This document shows, piece by piece, positions 15,820-25,096 of a DNA stretch of 64,000 nt (the stretch's first letter is position 1; every line of letters begins with the position of its first letter). This DNA is from Hoeflea_A sp963921345. GTDB lineage: Bacteria > Pseudomonadota > Alphaproteobacteria > Rhizobiales > Rhizobiaceae. Both the position numbers and the translations under genes were made by a program. Below the pieces are notes generated by a model. It saw nothing but the letters and a program-made list of their open reading frames with translations, did no database searches and was not told the origin of the DNA. Location of the stretch: positions 186,001 through 250,000 of the forward strand of contig CAWUFE020000009.1 of NCBI GenBank assembly GCA_963921345.3, read 5' to 3'.

Positions 15820-16649
15820 TCACCCAGATATTTCTCGAACACCGCCTCCAAGGTGCCCTGCAGTTCGAGCTCCGCAAGCCAGGCGTCGACATAGAGTTTC
15901 CAGACGATGTCGCGAGGCAGGAGATAGGCTTTTTCCGCCTCGGTGAACGTCCGGCCTGGCATGGTGGCGCACAGCGACGAATCGAGGTGGTGCTGGTAGC
16001 GCACTTCGACCGAGTCGGTGATCATCACGTCGGCCCGGCCTTCGGCGATCTCCCGGAAGATCGTCCGGTTGTCGGCATGGACCAGCAGCTTGGCCCGTTT
16101 GATGTGCTCTTTGGCGAATGCCTCGTTCGTGCCGCCGGGATTGACGATCACGGTCACGCCCGGCCGGTCGATCTTGGCCAGCGTGTCGAAGCGATCCCGG
16201 TCGGCGCAGCGGGAGATCGGCGTCTTGCCGAAACGGTAATAGGGCGCCGAAAAGAAGGCGGCCCGCTGCCGCAGCAGCGAGCGGGAGATGCCGCCCATGG
16301 CGATATCGAAGCGGTCGGCGGCGAGATCGTCCATCAACGCCGGCCAGCTGGTCTCGACGAAGACCGGTGCGACGCCGAGCGAGGCGGCCAGGTTGCGGGC
16401 GAGATCGATGTCGATGCCGCCATAGTCGTCGCTCTGTTTTGCGCGCTCGGTGAAGGGCGGATAGTCGCCGGTCGTGCCGATTCGCAATTCGCCGGCTTCG
16501 AGCACCCGGTCGAGCGCCGAAGGCCGATCCGCCGCCTTCGCCGAAAACACCAAAACGGCGAGGAAAACGAGGCCGGAGAATACAGCCTGCGCGAGCCGGA
16601 TCGCGCCGCCCCTGCGGATCGACCCGCCGGCAAGGATTTCACAATGCAT
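15816..16649 (-). CDS. pheC: Periplasmic cyclohexadienyl dehydratase-like protein (PheC)
   Basis: A 277-residue exported protein of the family-3 solute-binding fold with strong PheC-type sequence: TTGDYPPF, GIDIDLARNLAASLG, TSWPALMDDLAADRFDIAMGGIS, FSAPYYRFGKTPISRC, GVTVIVNPGGTNEAFA, HADNRTIFREIAEGRADVMITD and KAYLLPRDIVWK. Cyclohexadienyl dehydratase converts prephenate to phenylpyruvate and arogenate to phenylalanine, and is periplasmic in several Gram-negatives. The signal peptide is AVFSGLVFLAVLVFSAKAA. Start: ATG 16649; a GTG three codons upstream (16658) is an alternative. It follows the RidA gene by about 23 bp and is probably co-transcribed. A transport-only role is less likely, since no ABC genes adjoin. 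Confidence 0.85.
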   Translation of the reverse strand: MHCEILAGGSIRRGGAIRLAQAVFSGLVFLAVLVFSAKAADRPSALDRVLEAGELRIGTTGDYPPFTERAKQSDDYGGIDIDLARNLAASLGVAPVFVETSWPALMDDLAADRFDIAMGGISRSLLRQRAAFFSAPYYRFGKTPISRCADRDRFDTLAKIDRPGVTVIVNPGGTNEAFAKEHIKRAKLLVHADNRTIFREIAEGRADVMITDSVEVRYQHHLDSSLCATMPGRTFTEAEKAYLLPRDIVWKLYVDAWLAELELQGTLEAVFEKYLGD

Positions 16650-16672
16650 TGCGACCACCCGGTTGACCGCCC

Positions 16673-17161
16673 TCAGTCGATCAACACCTCGGCCTCGACC
16701 TCGACGGCGATGCCATCGCCCATCGGCAGCGATGCCATGCCGACGGCGGAGCGGGAGTGGCGGCCGACTTCAGGCCCGAACACCTCCAGGATGAGGTCGG
16801 AGAAACCGTTGATCACCGCCGGCTGGCCGGTGAATTCCGGCATGGAATTGACCATTCCCAGCACCTTGCACCAGCCGCTGATACGGTCGAGATCGCCGAG
16901 TTCGCGCTGCAGGCTCGCTAGCATCGACAATCCGGTCTTGCGCGCCAGCTCGTAGCCCTCGTCGACGCTTACGTCGCGGCCGAGCTTGCCGTAGGGCCCG
17001 CTGATCGTTCCGTCGGTGTTCTGCGGGCCGTGGCCCGACACGAAGGCCCGGTTGCCGCGCACATTGACCTTGGCGAAGGGTAGACGCACGCCTTCGGGCA
17101 GGACAACCGGCGCCGGCAGGGCCAGGCCCATGGATTTCAGCTTGTCTTCGATGCGTGACAT
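16673..17161 (-). CDS. RidA family enamine/imine deaminase
   Basis: A 162-residue member of the YjgF/YER057c/UK114 (Rid) family. The catalytic Arg is conserved in HSRSAVGMASLPMG, and VNVRGNRAFVSGHGPQN and INGFSDLILEVFGPEVG fit the fold. RidA hydrolyses reactive enamine/imine intermediates formed by PLP enzymes; other Rid subgroups act in specific catabolic routes. At 162 residues it is longer than RidA proper (about 128). Start: ATG 17161 with GGAGAAG upstream; the frame is open to 17257. It is upstream of and close to the PheC-like gene. Confidence 0.9.
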   Translation of the reverse strand: MSRIEDKLKSMGLALPAPVVLPEGVRLPFAKVNVRGNRAFVSGHGPQNTDGTISGPYGKLGRDVSVDEGYELARKTGLSMLASLQRELGDLDRISGWCKVLGMVNSMPEFTGQPAVINGFSDLILEVFGPEVGRHSRSAVGMASLPMGDGIAVEVEAEVLID

Positions 17162-17192
17162 GGGTTCGCTTCTCCGCTGTTCGATCGGGTGA

Positions 17193-17879
17193 TTATTCGT
17201 GCTGCATCGGCGATTGCCGCTTGCGTCTGAATATCTGATCGAGCCGCAGGGTGACAATGGCGAAGATTACCCAGCTTGCGTGAAACAGGACGCCGGCGAG
17301 AATGACGTATTCCCCGGGGATGGGTCCGACCGCCGCCCGCTCGGTGAATTCGTCGAGGCTGGTCAAGGGCTCCGGATGGATGGCCAGCTTGCCGTAATAG
17401 GCGACCGCCTGGATCGTCAGGATCCATGAATAGTTGTTGCGCAGCCGCCGCCCGACCGCCCGCACGAAACTGATGTGATAGTGCGGCATGCGGTAATCGT
17501 CGGCCAGAAGCGCGCTCCAGGCGCCGTTGAGCTTGACTTTTTCGCCGTTGAGGATCGGCGCGTAGAAATCGCTCTCCAGCAGCCGCGCCCGGGCGCGAAA
17601 TATGTTGTAATAGCGGTAGCGGCGGGCTTCGAAGGTGAGAAAGAAGACGACCAGGAAGCCGACGAGGATCATCGGCAGGGGCGAGGCGTTGACGCTGCTG
17701 AAGGTCGCCGACAGGGCGATGCCGGTGGTGACGACGGCCCAGTTGGTGGTGTTGTCAAGACGATTGCGCCAATGGGTGCTGCGGTAGACCTCGCCGCGGT
17801 AGAGATGCGCAAGCGCCCCCAGGACCCCGGCTTCGATGTCCTGTTTCGGCCAGCCTTCACCTGTCGCTTTGTCGGCCAT
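17193..17879 (-). CDS. DUF2270 integral membrane protein
   Basis: A 228-residue protein matching the DUF2270 pattern: ALAHLYRGEVYRSTHWRNRLD, TTNWAVVTTGIALSATF, FLTFEARRYRYYNIFRARARLLE and a C-terminal membrane helix (LAGVLFHASWVIFAIVTLRL). At least four membrane segments are predicted, two in the N-terminal half as a hairpin. The function of the family is unknown. It is 31 bp upstream of ridA on the same strand. Confidence 0.85.
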   Translation of the reverse strand: MADKATGEGWPKQDIEAGVLGALAHLYRGEVYRSTHWRNRLDNTTNWAVVTTGIALSATFSSVNASPLPMILVGFLVVFFLTFEARRYRYYNIFRARARLLESDFYAPILNGEKVKLNGAWSALLADDYRMPHYHISFVRAVGRRLRNNYSWILTIQAVAYYGKLAIHPEPLTSLDEFTERAAVGPIPGEYVILAGVLFHASWVIFAIVTLRLDQIFRRKRQSPMQHE

Positions 17880-18107
17880 GGTTTCGTCGTTGCGCCTACC
17901 GGCTCTTAAGAAGATAGGCCATCCGGCCCGTCCGGCAAGCGGTTACCCGGCGAACGGGCCGTCGTCCCGCTTGCAGCTCGACCCGCTCTCGTCGTCCGCC
18001 GGCGCGCAGCGCGCGGATTGCCGGTTGCCCATGAATTTGTTAGCAATTTCGTAGATATGGAACGGCGCGATCGCGGCCGTGCTCAATCTGAAGAGGGGAT
18101 CTGTTCC

Positions 18108-18914
18108 ATGGACGAACTGCCTGCCCAACTGACCGCGTTCGGTCCGTTGCTCATCAGCGCCGGAAAGGCGCTGCTGTTCCTGGTTATCGGTTATCTGGTC
18201 GCCGGCATCGTCCAGCGCACCATCCGCCGCCGGGTGCTGGCCAGCGAGCAGCTCGACGACACGCTCGGCACATTCTTCGCCTCGATCGCCAAGTGGCTGA
18301 TCCTGGCGGTCGTCGTCATCGCCGTGCTACAGGTCTTCGGCTTTCAGGCGACCAGCCTGGTCGCCGTGCTCGGCGCCGCCACCCTTGCGATCGGCCTGGC
18401 GCTGCAGGGGACGCTTGCCGATATCGCCGCCGGCGTCATGCTGATCATCTTCCGGCCGTTCAAACTGGGCAACTATGTCGACATTGCCGGAACCGCCGGG
18501 ACCGTGAAGGAACTGAACCTGTTCGTCACCGAACTGGTGACGCCCGACAACGTCCAGATCATCGTTCCCAACGGCAAGGTCTGGGGCTCCATCATCACCA
18601 ACTACTCGGCCCATGACACCCGCCGCCTCGATCTCACCTTCGGCATCGACTATGGCGACGACGCCGGCAAGGCGATCGGCATCATTCTCGACTGCGCCGG
18701 CAAGGACGACCGCGTGCTCAAGGATCCCGAACCCTGGGTGCGGGTCGTCAACCTGGGCGATTCCTCGGTCGATCTCGGCGTGCGCCTGTGGTGCAAGGCC
18801 AGCGACTACTGGGAGCTGAAATTCTCCATGACCAAGACGGTGAAGGAGACCTTCGACGAGAAGGGCATTTCCATTCCCTATCCGCACCAGGTCGAAATCC
18901 ACCGCAGCGCCTGA
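18108..18914 (+). CDS. Small mechanosensitive channel (MscS family)
   Basis: A 268-residue MscS. Three membrane segments: LLISAGKALLFLVIGYLVAGI, AKWLILAVVVIAVLQVFGF, and the pore helix with the Gly/Ala pattern VAVLGAATLAIGLALQGTLADIAAGVMLIIFRPF. The beta-domain FKLGNYVDIAGTAGTVKELNLF and the vestibule motif TPDNVQIIVPNGKVWGSIITNYS follow. It opens under hypo-osmotic shock to release solutes. Start: ATG 18108 with AGAGGGG at about 10 bp; the frame opens at 18018 without support. Confidence 0.95.
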   Translation: MDELPAQLTAFGPLLISAGKALLFLVIGYLVAGIVQRTIRRRVLASEQLDDTLGTFFASIAKWLILAVVVIAVLQVFGFQATSLVAVLGAATLAIGLALQGTLADIAAGVMLIIFRPFKLGNYVDIAGTAGTVKELNLFVTELVTPDNVQIIVPNGKVWGSIITNYSAHDTRRLDLTFGIDYGDDAGKAIGIILDCAGKDDRVLKDPEPWVRVVNLGDSSVDLGVRLWCKASDYWELKFSMTKTVKETFDEKGISIPYPHQVEIHRSA

Positions 18915-18968
18915 CCAAGTGCCCCAGCTCTGGGTGCGCGAAGGCGGCCGCTGGCTGCAGCGCCTGTA

Positions 18969-21476
18969 TCAGGAGACGGCGGTCGAGCGATAATCGGCGT
19001 TGTCGCCGAGGAACATCGCCTCGATCTCCGCCGCCGGGCGCGCCGGGCTGACCAGGAAGCCCTGCATTTCGGTGTAGCCGGCGGCGCGGACCTGATCGCG
19101 CTGGCTTTCCGTTTCGACACCTTCCGCAGTCGCGGTCATGCCGAGATTGCGGCTGAGGCTGGCGACGGCGTTGACGATGATCGCCGTCTCCTGCGGGCCC
19201 GACAGGTCGTTGATGAAGGACCGGTCGATCTTGATCTTGTCGAACGGGAAACTGCGCAGATAGCTCAGCGATGAATAGCCGGTGCCGAAATCGTCCATGG
19301 CGATGCGCACGCCCATGTCGCGCAGCGCGTGCAGGATGGAGAGCGTGCAGTCGCTGTCCTGCAGCAGCACCTGCTCGGTGATCTCGAGTTCCAGCCGCTG
19401 CGGCCGCAGGCGCGATTTCGCCAGGGCGTTGAACACGGTCTGCACCAGGTCGCCGCTGCGGAACTGCACCGGCGAGAGGTTGACGGCAATCCTTGTGTCG
19501 GACGGCCAGGCGGCAGCATCGAGGCACGCCCGTTCGATGATCCAGTCGCCGAGCGGGGTGATCAATCCGATCTCTTCGGCCACCGGGATGAATTCCGCCG
19601 GAGAAACGTTGCCGCGTTGCGGATGCGGCCAGCGCAACAGCGCTTCGAAGCCGGTCACCGCGTCGCTGTCGAGATCGACCAGCGGCTGGTAGTGCAGCTC
19701 GAACTGGTTTTGCGCGAATGCGGCGCGCAGGTCCTGTTCCAGGGCCCGCCGGGCCTGGATTTCGATATCCATGTAGCTTTCGAAAAAGCGGTAGACGCCG
19801 CGGCCGTCGTTCTTGGCGCGGTAGAGCGCCATGTCGGCGTTCTTCAGGAGCTGATCGGTCTGGGTTCCGTTTTGCGGCGCCACGGCGACGCCGATACTGG
19901 CCCCGATCACCGCCTGATGGCCGTCCAGGTCGAACGGCCGGGCGAGGATGTCGCAGACGCGCGCGGCCAGCGCACCGGCTGCTTCGGGCTGGTTGTCGGA
20001 CATCTGCAGGATGGCGAACTCGTCGCCGCCGAGTCGGGCAATGGTGTCGCATTCGCGCACGCACTGGGCCAGCCGGCTGGCGGCCGCCTTGAGGAGTTTG
20101 TCGCCCATCGGGTGGCCGATGGTGTCGTTGACGTCCTTGAAGCGGTCGAGGTCGATGCATAGAACGGCGAAGTGCTTCTCGCCCTTGAGCCCGGCTAGCG
20201 CCTCTTCCATGCGCATGTTCAGCAGCGTCCGGTTCGGCAGTCCGGTGAGTTCGTCGTGATGGGCCATATGCGCCACCAGCGCCTGGACCCGCTGCAGTTC
20301 GGTGACGTCTTCATGGGTCGCGACCCAGCCGCCGTCCGGCATCGGCTGGTGCACCATGCAGATGAACCGGTCGCCGGCAATTTCCTGGATGCGGGTGATC
20401 GACTCGTTTGCGGCGATCTGCGCCAGCCGTTCGTCGAGAAAGCTGTCCGGATCGATGGCGACATAGTCGCCGCGGTCGATGAGCAGGCGGATGATATCGT
20501 CGTAGAGCGTGCCGGGTTGCGCCATCTCCTCGGGCAGGTTGTAGACCTCCAGATACCGTCTGTTGCAGACCAGCAGGCGGCGGTCCTTGTCGTACATCGA
20601 CAGACCTTGAGACATGTTGTCGAGTGCCGCGTTGAAACGGCGGTTCTGTTCGGTCAGGGCCTCTTCCGCCCGCTTGCGCTCGGTGATGTCCTTGTAGGTG
20701 GTCACGAAACCGCCGTCGCGAACCGGTTTGCCGACGATCTCGATGACGGTGCCGTCCGGCCGCGTGCGCTCGAACTGATGCGGCTGGAACTTCGAGGCGA
20801 GTTCCACCCGCTCCTGTATCAGGGTCTCGATGTCGCCGTCGCCATATTCGCCGCGCTCGGCATTGTAGCGGATGAACTCGGCAAACGGCGTGCCCGTCTT
20901 TCCCAGTTCCGACGGAAATTCCAGAAGATCCAGGAAGTTCTGGTTGAAGGCGACCGCATTGAGGTCGGCGTCGATCATGCTGATGCCCTGATCGATGGAT
21001 TCCAGCACGACCCGCAGATGCTCGGAATGGTTCTCCGCCGCGACCTGCTGCTTGTAAAGCGCCGTTGCGTCGGTATGGATGCTGATCATGCCGCCGTCGC
21101 TCGTGCGCTTCTCGAAGGTGCGCAGCACGCGGCCGTCGCGCAGCTGATGCTGGAAGGGTTCGCTCGGATTGCGGCGGCGTTCCATGCGGTTTTTGATCCA
21201 CTGCGGATCGTGGCAGTCATCGGTGCTCTGGCCGCCGGCGACGAACGCCTTTACCAGATCGATATAGCCCATGCCGCTCACGACCACGTCCTGATGGTCG
21301 GGGAAGAACCATTTGCGGAAGAGCTTGTTGCAGACGATCACCCGGTCGTCGGCGTCGCACATCAGGAAGCCGGCCGGAATGCTCTCGATGATATCGGTCA
21401 GTCGCCAGTCGCACCCGTCGCTGGCGCGCGAGCGCCCGCCTGTTGCGGCTCCGGCCGCATCACCCATGTTCGGCAT
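18969..21476 (-). CDS. Triple-PAS GGDEF-EAL cyclic-di-GMP protein
   Basis: An 835-residue soluble protein. Three PAS-like domains lie at about 30-140, 155-270 and 285-400; the second ends in TTYKDITERKRAEEAL and the third in VATHEDVTELQRVQ. They are followed by a GGDEF domain (RLGGDEFAIL intact, HDELTGLPNR at its start) and an EAL domain (GFEALLRWPHP, AMDDFGTGYSSLSYLR, EGVETESQRD). Both catalytic signatures look complete, so it could make and degrade c-di-GMP, switched by PAS ligands. No membrane segment is seen. Start: ATG 21476 with GGGGGA six bases before it; the ATG at 21482 would overlap that site. Confidence 0.93.
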   Translation of the reverse strand: MPNMGDAAGAATGGRSRASDGCDWRLTDIIESIPAGFLMCDADDRVIVCNKLFRKWFFPDHQDVVVSGMGYIDLVKAFVAGGQSTDDCHDPQWIKNRMERRRNPSEPFQHQLRDGRVLRTFEKRTSDGGMISIHTDATALYKQQVAAENHSEHLRVVLESIDQGISMIDADLNAVAFNQNFLDLLEFPSELGKTGTPFAEFIRYNAERGEYGDGDIETLIQERVELASKFQPHQFERTRPDGTVIEIVGKPVRDGGFVTTYKDITERKRAEEALTEQNRRFNAALDNMSQGLSMYDKDRRLLVCNRRYLEVYNLPEEMAQPGTLYDDIIRLLIDRGDYVAIDPDSFLDERLAQIAANESITRIQEIAGDRFICMVHQPMPDGGWVATHEDVTELQRVQALVAHMAHHDELTGLPNRTLLNMRMEEALAGLKGEKHFAVLCIDLDRFKDVNDTIGHPMGDKLLKAAASRLAQCVRECDTIARLGGDEFAILQMSDNQPEAAGALAARVCDILARPFDLDGHQAVIGASIGVAVAPQNGTQTDQLLKNADMALYRAKNDGRGVYRFFESYMDIEIQARRALEQDLRAAFAQNQFELHYQPLVDLDSDAVTGFEALLRWPHPQRGNVSPAEFIPVAEEIGLITPLGDWIIERACLDAAAWPSDTRIAVNLSPVQFRSGDLVQTVFNALAKSRLRPQRLELEITEQVLLQDSDCTLSILHALRDMGVRIAMDDFGTGYSSLSYLRSFPFDKIKIDRSFINDLSGPQETAIIVNAVASLSRNLGMTATAEGVETESQRDQVRAAGYTEMQGFLVSPARPAAEIEAMFLGDNADYRSTAVS

Positions 21477-21829
21477 TTGCATTCCCCCAAGCTGCGCCGG
21501 TGTCGGCGGGTCGACACAGCCCCCTACCTCTGGAGGTTGCAGGGTACTCGCCGAACCCTTCGATTTGGTTGAGGCACAGGGTAAAGAGACGGTTATCCCG
21601 GCAGGGCGATTTGTCTGCGATGCCGGCTAAGGTGTTCCGGCCGCTTGCAAATCGGCGAACCGGTTTTTGTCGGACTCGGCGGTCGAGGTTCAATCTTCGA
21701 TTGCAGAACCGCCGCCGTTTTCGCCCTTCGGGCGGCGCTTTCGTTAAACCTTCCGAAAGGCTTTGCCAGCACATTCGACAGAGGGACTCGGGGCCGGTCT
21801 GCGCCGCGGGAACCAGTGGGGGATATCAA
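21477..21829. other. Divergent promoter region, 353 bp
   Basis: Lies between the triple-PAS protein (minus) and the PruR-like gene (plus). A short CGCCC-TTC-GGGCG hairpin lies near 21720-21735. No convincing promoter pair, repeat or gene is seen. A long plus frame through it from 21443 is only the upstream extension of the PruR-like frame. Confidence 0.4.
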
Positions 21830-22363
21830 ATGTTGTTTGGAGACTTCAAAGACCTGCGCGCGCTGGGCCGGGTTCTGGCGATGGCGGTCGGCCTGACGGT
21901 GGCGTTGGCGGGAACCGCAAATGCCCTGGAAAGGCTGCACAAGCCGCCGGTGGTCGGTGGCGCCGCTTTCACGATCAAGCAGGACAGCGGCGAGCGGGCG
22001 GTCGATCTGGCCGACCTGTGCGGCTTGCCGCAATACAAGCTGCGGACCGACAGCCCCTGGGAGGACGGGGAGCAGCTGTTCGAAGGCGTGCTGTTGCGCG
22101 ACGCGCTGGCTTATCTCAACCTCGATACCGCCGATGCGGTCATCATCCGGGCCGTCGACGACTATTCACAGCGCATTCCGCGCGAGGATTGGGACAATTA
22201 CCCCGTCATGCTGGCGCTGCGCGAAAACGGTTCGTTTCTGACGCGCCGTAACCAGGGGCCGACGCGGCTGGTCTATCCGGTGCTCGACCATCCGGAACTG
22301 GACAATCCGGTGCATCGCAATCGCTGGGTCTGGCTGATCGAATCGATCGAGCCGGCCGAGTAA
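21830..22363 (+). CDS. pruR: PruR-like periplasmic pterin-binding-fold protein
   Basis: A 177-residue exported protein. A signal peptide (residues 1 to about 34, ending TANA) is followed by a single sulfite-oxidase-type (oxidoreductase molybdopterin-binding) domain: GVLLRDALAYLNLDTADAVIIRAVDDYSQRIPRED and GPTRLVYPVLDHPELDNP. No cysteine is available at the molybdenum-ligand position, so it is probably not a redox enzyme. In Agrobacterium, PruR is a periplasmic pterin-binding protein of this fold encoded just upstream of DcpA, whose c-di-GMP activity it controls. Here the next gene, 5 bp downstream, is a DcpA-like protein, which supports the assignment. ATG 21830 has GGGGGA at good spacing. 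Confidence 0.75.
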   Translation: MLFGDFKDLRALGRVLAMAVGLTVALAGTANALERLHKPPVVGGAAFTIKQDSGERAVDLADLCGLPQYKLRTDSPWEDGEQLFEGVLLRDALAYLNLDTADAVIIRAVDDYSQRIPREDWDNYPVMLALRENGSFLTRRNQGPTRLVYPVLDHPELDNPVHRNRWVWLIESIEPAE

Positions 22364-22368
22364 CGGCA

Positions 22369-24333
22369 ATGGACGGGCCGCGATTTCAGAAAATCAAGGC
22401 GCTGGCCCCGGCCCGCGAGAGCATCGCCGTGCTCGTCGCCATAGCGATCTCACTGGCCATTATCACCACCATCTACAGCAATATCCGCTCGGTCGAGCAG
22501 GCACTGCCACGCTTCGGCTTTCTTTCCTTCCGGGAACTGCATGTCCATTTGCGCGACGTCGACCGGCTGAAGGACATGGTGCTGCTGGCCAGCACCAACC
22601 CGACCGCCATGCGCAGCCGGGAGCTGCTGACCGAAGCCGCCGACCTGGCCTATGTCCGCTTCGCCAAGGTGGACCGCAGCCGCATCACCAGCGAACTCGA
22701 CGCCTATGGCGCCCTGCGCGAGCAGGTGCTGGCCACGATCAATTCCATCGATGCTCTGCTGGCCCAGCCCGGACCGCTCGACGGCAACGTGCTCAATGCC
22801 ATCATGAGGGACCTCGATGACGTCGATGCCGAGCTCAACCGGCTGTATTTCAGCGTCGGCGAGGAATCGAGCAAGGGGCTGCACGACGCCCAGCAGGTGC
22901 TGGCCACGCTCAACAAGCAGATCCTGGTCATACTGGCGATCCTGTCGACCTTGCTGATCGGCATCGCCGTGTTGCTGGTGCAACGGCAGAGAGCGGCCAA
23001 CAGTCTGCGCCGGCTGGCCTGGAACGATTCGGTGACCGGCCTGAAAAACCGCGCCTGGCTGATGGAAAAAGGTCCGAAAATCATCGCCGACGCCCGCGCG
23101 GCGCGGCGGCCGCTGGCCATTTATCTTGTCGATCTGGACCATTTCAAACAGGTCAACGACACTTTCGGCCATCAGGCCGGCGACGATCTGCTGCGGGCGG
23201 TTGCCGACGTGCTGAAATCGCACAATGTCCCGAACATGGCCGCTTCGGCCCGCCTCGGCGGCGACGAATTTGCCGTCGTCCGCATGGCCGACAGCCAGGC
23301 CGAGCTGGTGCGGTTCGGCGAGGTCCTGTGCCGGCAGCTCTCGGGTTTCCGCGAGGCCGGCGGTCACCAGGTGCGGCTGGCCGCCAGCATCGGCCTGTCC
23401 TTCTGCCCGGATCACGGCGACGACGTCAGCGCCCTGCTGAAACATGCCGATCTGGCGCTTTACTCCGCCAAGGCCGACGGCCGTCAGCGCCTGGCGGTCT
23501 ACACCGAGGAACTCAAGGCCAGCCTCGACAACCGCATCGAAATGGAAGAGAGCCTGCGTCAGGCGATCCGCAACGACGAGTTCTTCCTGGTCTGGCAGCC
23601 GCAATTGTCGGTCGCCAGCGGTCGGCTGACCGGTGCCGAGGCGCTGATCCGCTGGAACAATCCGAAGACCGGATCCGTCGCCCAGCCGATGGATTTCATT
23701 CCGGTCGCCGAGGAGTCGGATCTCATTGTGGAAATCGACAAGCTGGTGCTGCGCAAGGCCTGCGAGCAGGCCATCGACTGGGTCCCGCATCTGCCCGACG
23801 ACTTCACCGTCAGCGTCAATATTTCCGGCCGGCACCTGGAGGACCGTTCGCTGTGCGCCTACCTGGCCGGGCTGTTACGCGAGGTCGGGCTTCCGGCTTC
23901 GCTGCTCGAACTGGAGCTGACAGAACGTGTCTTCATCAAGAACAAGAAGGCGGCACTTGCGGTGCTGGCCGAAATCCGCGAGCTCGGCGTGCGCGTCGCA
24001 CTCGACGATTTCGGCACCGGCTATTCCAGCCTTGGCAGCATCACCGACCTGGAGATCGACCGCATCAAGATCGACCGCTCCTTCCTGTCGCAACTGGTCG
24101 AATCGCAGCGCAAGCGCGGCATGGTGAATTCCATTCTCACCATGTGCCAGGCGCTGGAGATGGAGGCGGTCGCCGAAGGCGTCGAAAACGCCGACCAGCT
24201 GGACTTCCTGGCCGGCACCGGCTGTGCCTACGCCCAGGGCTTCTATATCTCCGAACCGCTGCAGGCGTCGCTGTTCACCAACTACATCCGCAGCCACGGT
24301 GAGACAGCGGAAGAGCAGGCCAAAGCCGTCTGA
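22369..24333 (+). CDS. dcpA: DcpA-like membrane GGDEF-EAL protein
   Basis: A 654-residue inner-membrane protein: helix 1 at about 18-37 (ESIAVLVAIAISLAIITTIY), a periplasmic helical domain of about 145 residues, helix 2 (ILVILAILSTLLIGIAVLLV), then GGDEF (NDSVTGLKNRAW; RLGGDEFAVVR intact) and EAL (GAEALIRWNNP, ELELTERVF, LDDFGTGYSSL, EGVENADQLD). Both active sites look complete, as in DcpA, a dual diguanylate cyclase/phosphodiesterase that controls surface attachment. It is translated 5 bp after the PruR-like gene. PruR would be expected to bind the periplasmic domain and bias the enzyme toward phosphodiesterase activity; this is inferred from the Agrobacterium system. Confidence 0.82.
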   Translation: MDGPRFQKIKALAPARESIAVLVAIAISLAIITTIYSNIRSVEQALPRFGFLSFRELHVHLRDVDRLKDMVLLASTNPTAMRSRELLTEAADLAYVRFAKVDRSRITSELDAYGALREQVLATINSIDALLAQPGPLDGNVLNAIMRDLDDVDAELNRLYFSVGEESSKGLHDAQQVLATLNKQILVILAILSTLLIGIAVLLVQRQRAANSLRRLAWNDSVTGLKNRAWLMEKGPKIIADARAARRPLAIYLVDLDHFKQVNDTFGHQAGDDLLRAVADVLKSHNVPNMAASARLGGDEFAVVRMADSQAELVRFGEVLCRQLSGFREAGGHQVRLAASIGLSFCPDHGDDVSALLKHADLALYSAKADGRQRLAVYTEELKASLDNRIEMEESLRQAIRNDEFFLVWQPQLSVASGRLTGAEALIRWNNPKTGSVAQPMDFIPVAEESDLIVEIDKLVLRKACEQAIDWVPHLPDDFTVSVNISGRHLEDRSLCAYLAGLLREVGLPASLLELELTERVFIKNKKAALAVLAEIRELGVRVALDDFGTGYSSLGSITDLEIDRIKIDRSFLSQLVESQRKRGMVNSILTMCQALEMEAVAEGVENADQLDFLAGTGCAYAQGFYISEPLQASLFTNYIRSHGETAEEQAKAV

Positions 24334-24358
24334 CGATCGTTCCCTTGCCGTCGACCGC

Positions 24359-24907
24359 TCAATCCCGCTCGACGGAAACGTGGAACAGGGCATAAACGCC
24401 CTTGCTGCGCAGCCGCTTGTCCATCTCCGCGTCGCCGACCTTCGGGAACACCAGCTTGGTCGGTCCGAATTCGCCGATGGCCATCGGCCGGCCGTTGATT
24501 TCAATCGCCACGATCGGCTTGTGTTCCTCGATGTCGGAACGGTCGATCTCGACCGCATAGCCGTCCAGCCCGGTCAGCACCAGCCGGTTGCCCGTCGCGC
24601 CCACATGGGCGAGCAGGTCCGCCAGGTAGGGGCCGCGATAGGTGCCTTCGGAGCGCGGAAAGTCGTCTTCGTAGCTGGTCTGCGGCATTGCCGACAGGGT
24701 TGCGCGGTCGAACAGGTAGCCTTTGTCGAAGGCGATGTCGTGATGCGAGAACAGGCCGTGATCCTCCGAAGTGATCGGCTCGCGGTTGGTTTCGCTGATC
24801 GTGCCGGAGAAGGTGACGACACCCGGATCGTCCGCCAGTGCGGGGGTGATCGGAGCCAGCGCAAGAAAGGCCAGAGCGGCCGCTACGGAAAACACATGTT
24901 TCATCAT
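24359..24907 (-). CDS. Second PruR-like periplasmic protein
   Basis: A 182-residue exported protein with a signal peptide ending TPALA. The domain resembles the sulfite-oxidase/molybdopterin-type domain of the PruR-like protein at 21830: GTYRGPYLADLLAHVGATGNRLVLTGLDGYAVEI, then GEFGPTKLVFP and a C-terminal strand ending FHVSVERD. The mature part has no cysteine, so a molybdenum-cofactor enzyme is unlikely. It converges on the dcpA-like gene with a 25-bp gap. I infer a paralogous ligand-binding partner for a GGDEF-EAL protein. ATG at 24907 or 24904. Confidence 0.65.
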   Translation of the reverse strand: MMKHVFSVAAALAFLALAPITPALADDPGVVTFSGTISETNREPITSEDHGLFSHHDIAFDKGYLFDRATLSAMPQTSYEDDFPRSEGTYRGPYLADLLAHVGATGNRLVLTGLDGYAVEIDRSDIEEHKPIVAIEINGRPMAIGEFGPTKLVFPKVGDAEMDKRLRSKGVYALFHVSVERD

Positions 24908-25096
24908 CGTAATCCACTTCGTTAAAAAAAACGCCGTTTGCCCGCAGGTAGGAACGTAATATGTCCGTCGCGTGACGGGCCGGCCGGTGACCGCGCCAAT
25001 CTGTTTTAACGATTCGAATGATCCGAATTGCCGATTTGCCGGGTCCCGGTCGCGATGCTAAGAGGAGCGCGTTTTCGAAACGAACGAACCGGCCGC

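Noticed and set aside
24908..25096. BioR operator upstream of bioB
   Set aside because: No TTATCTATAA-type box is present.
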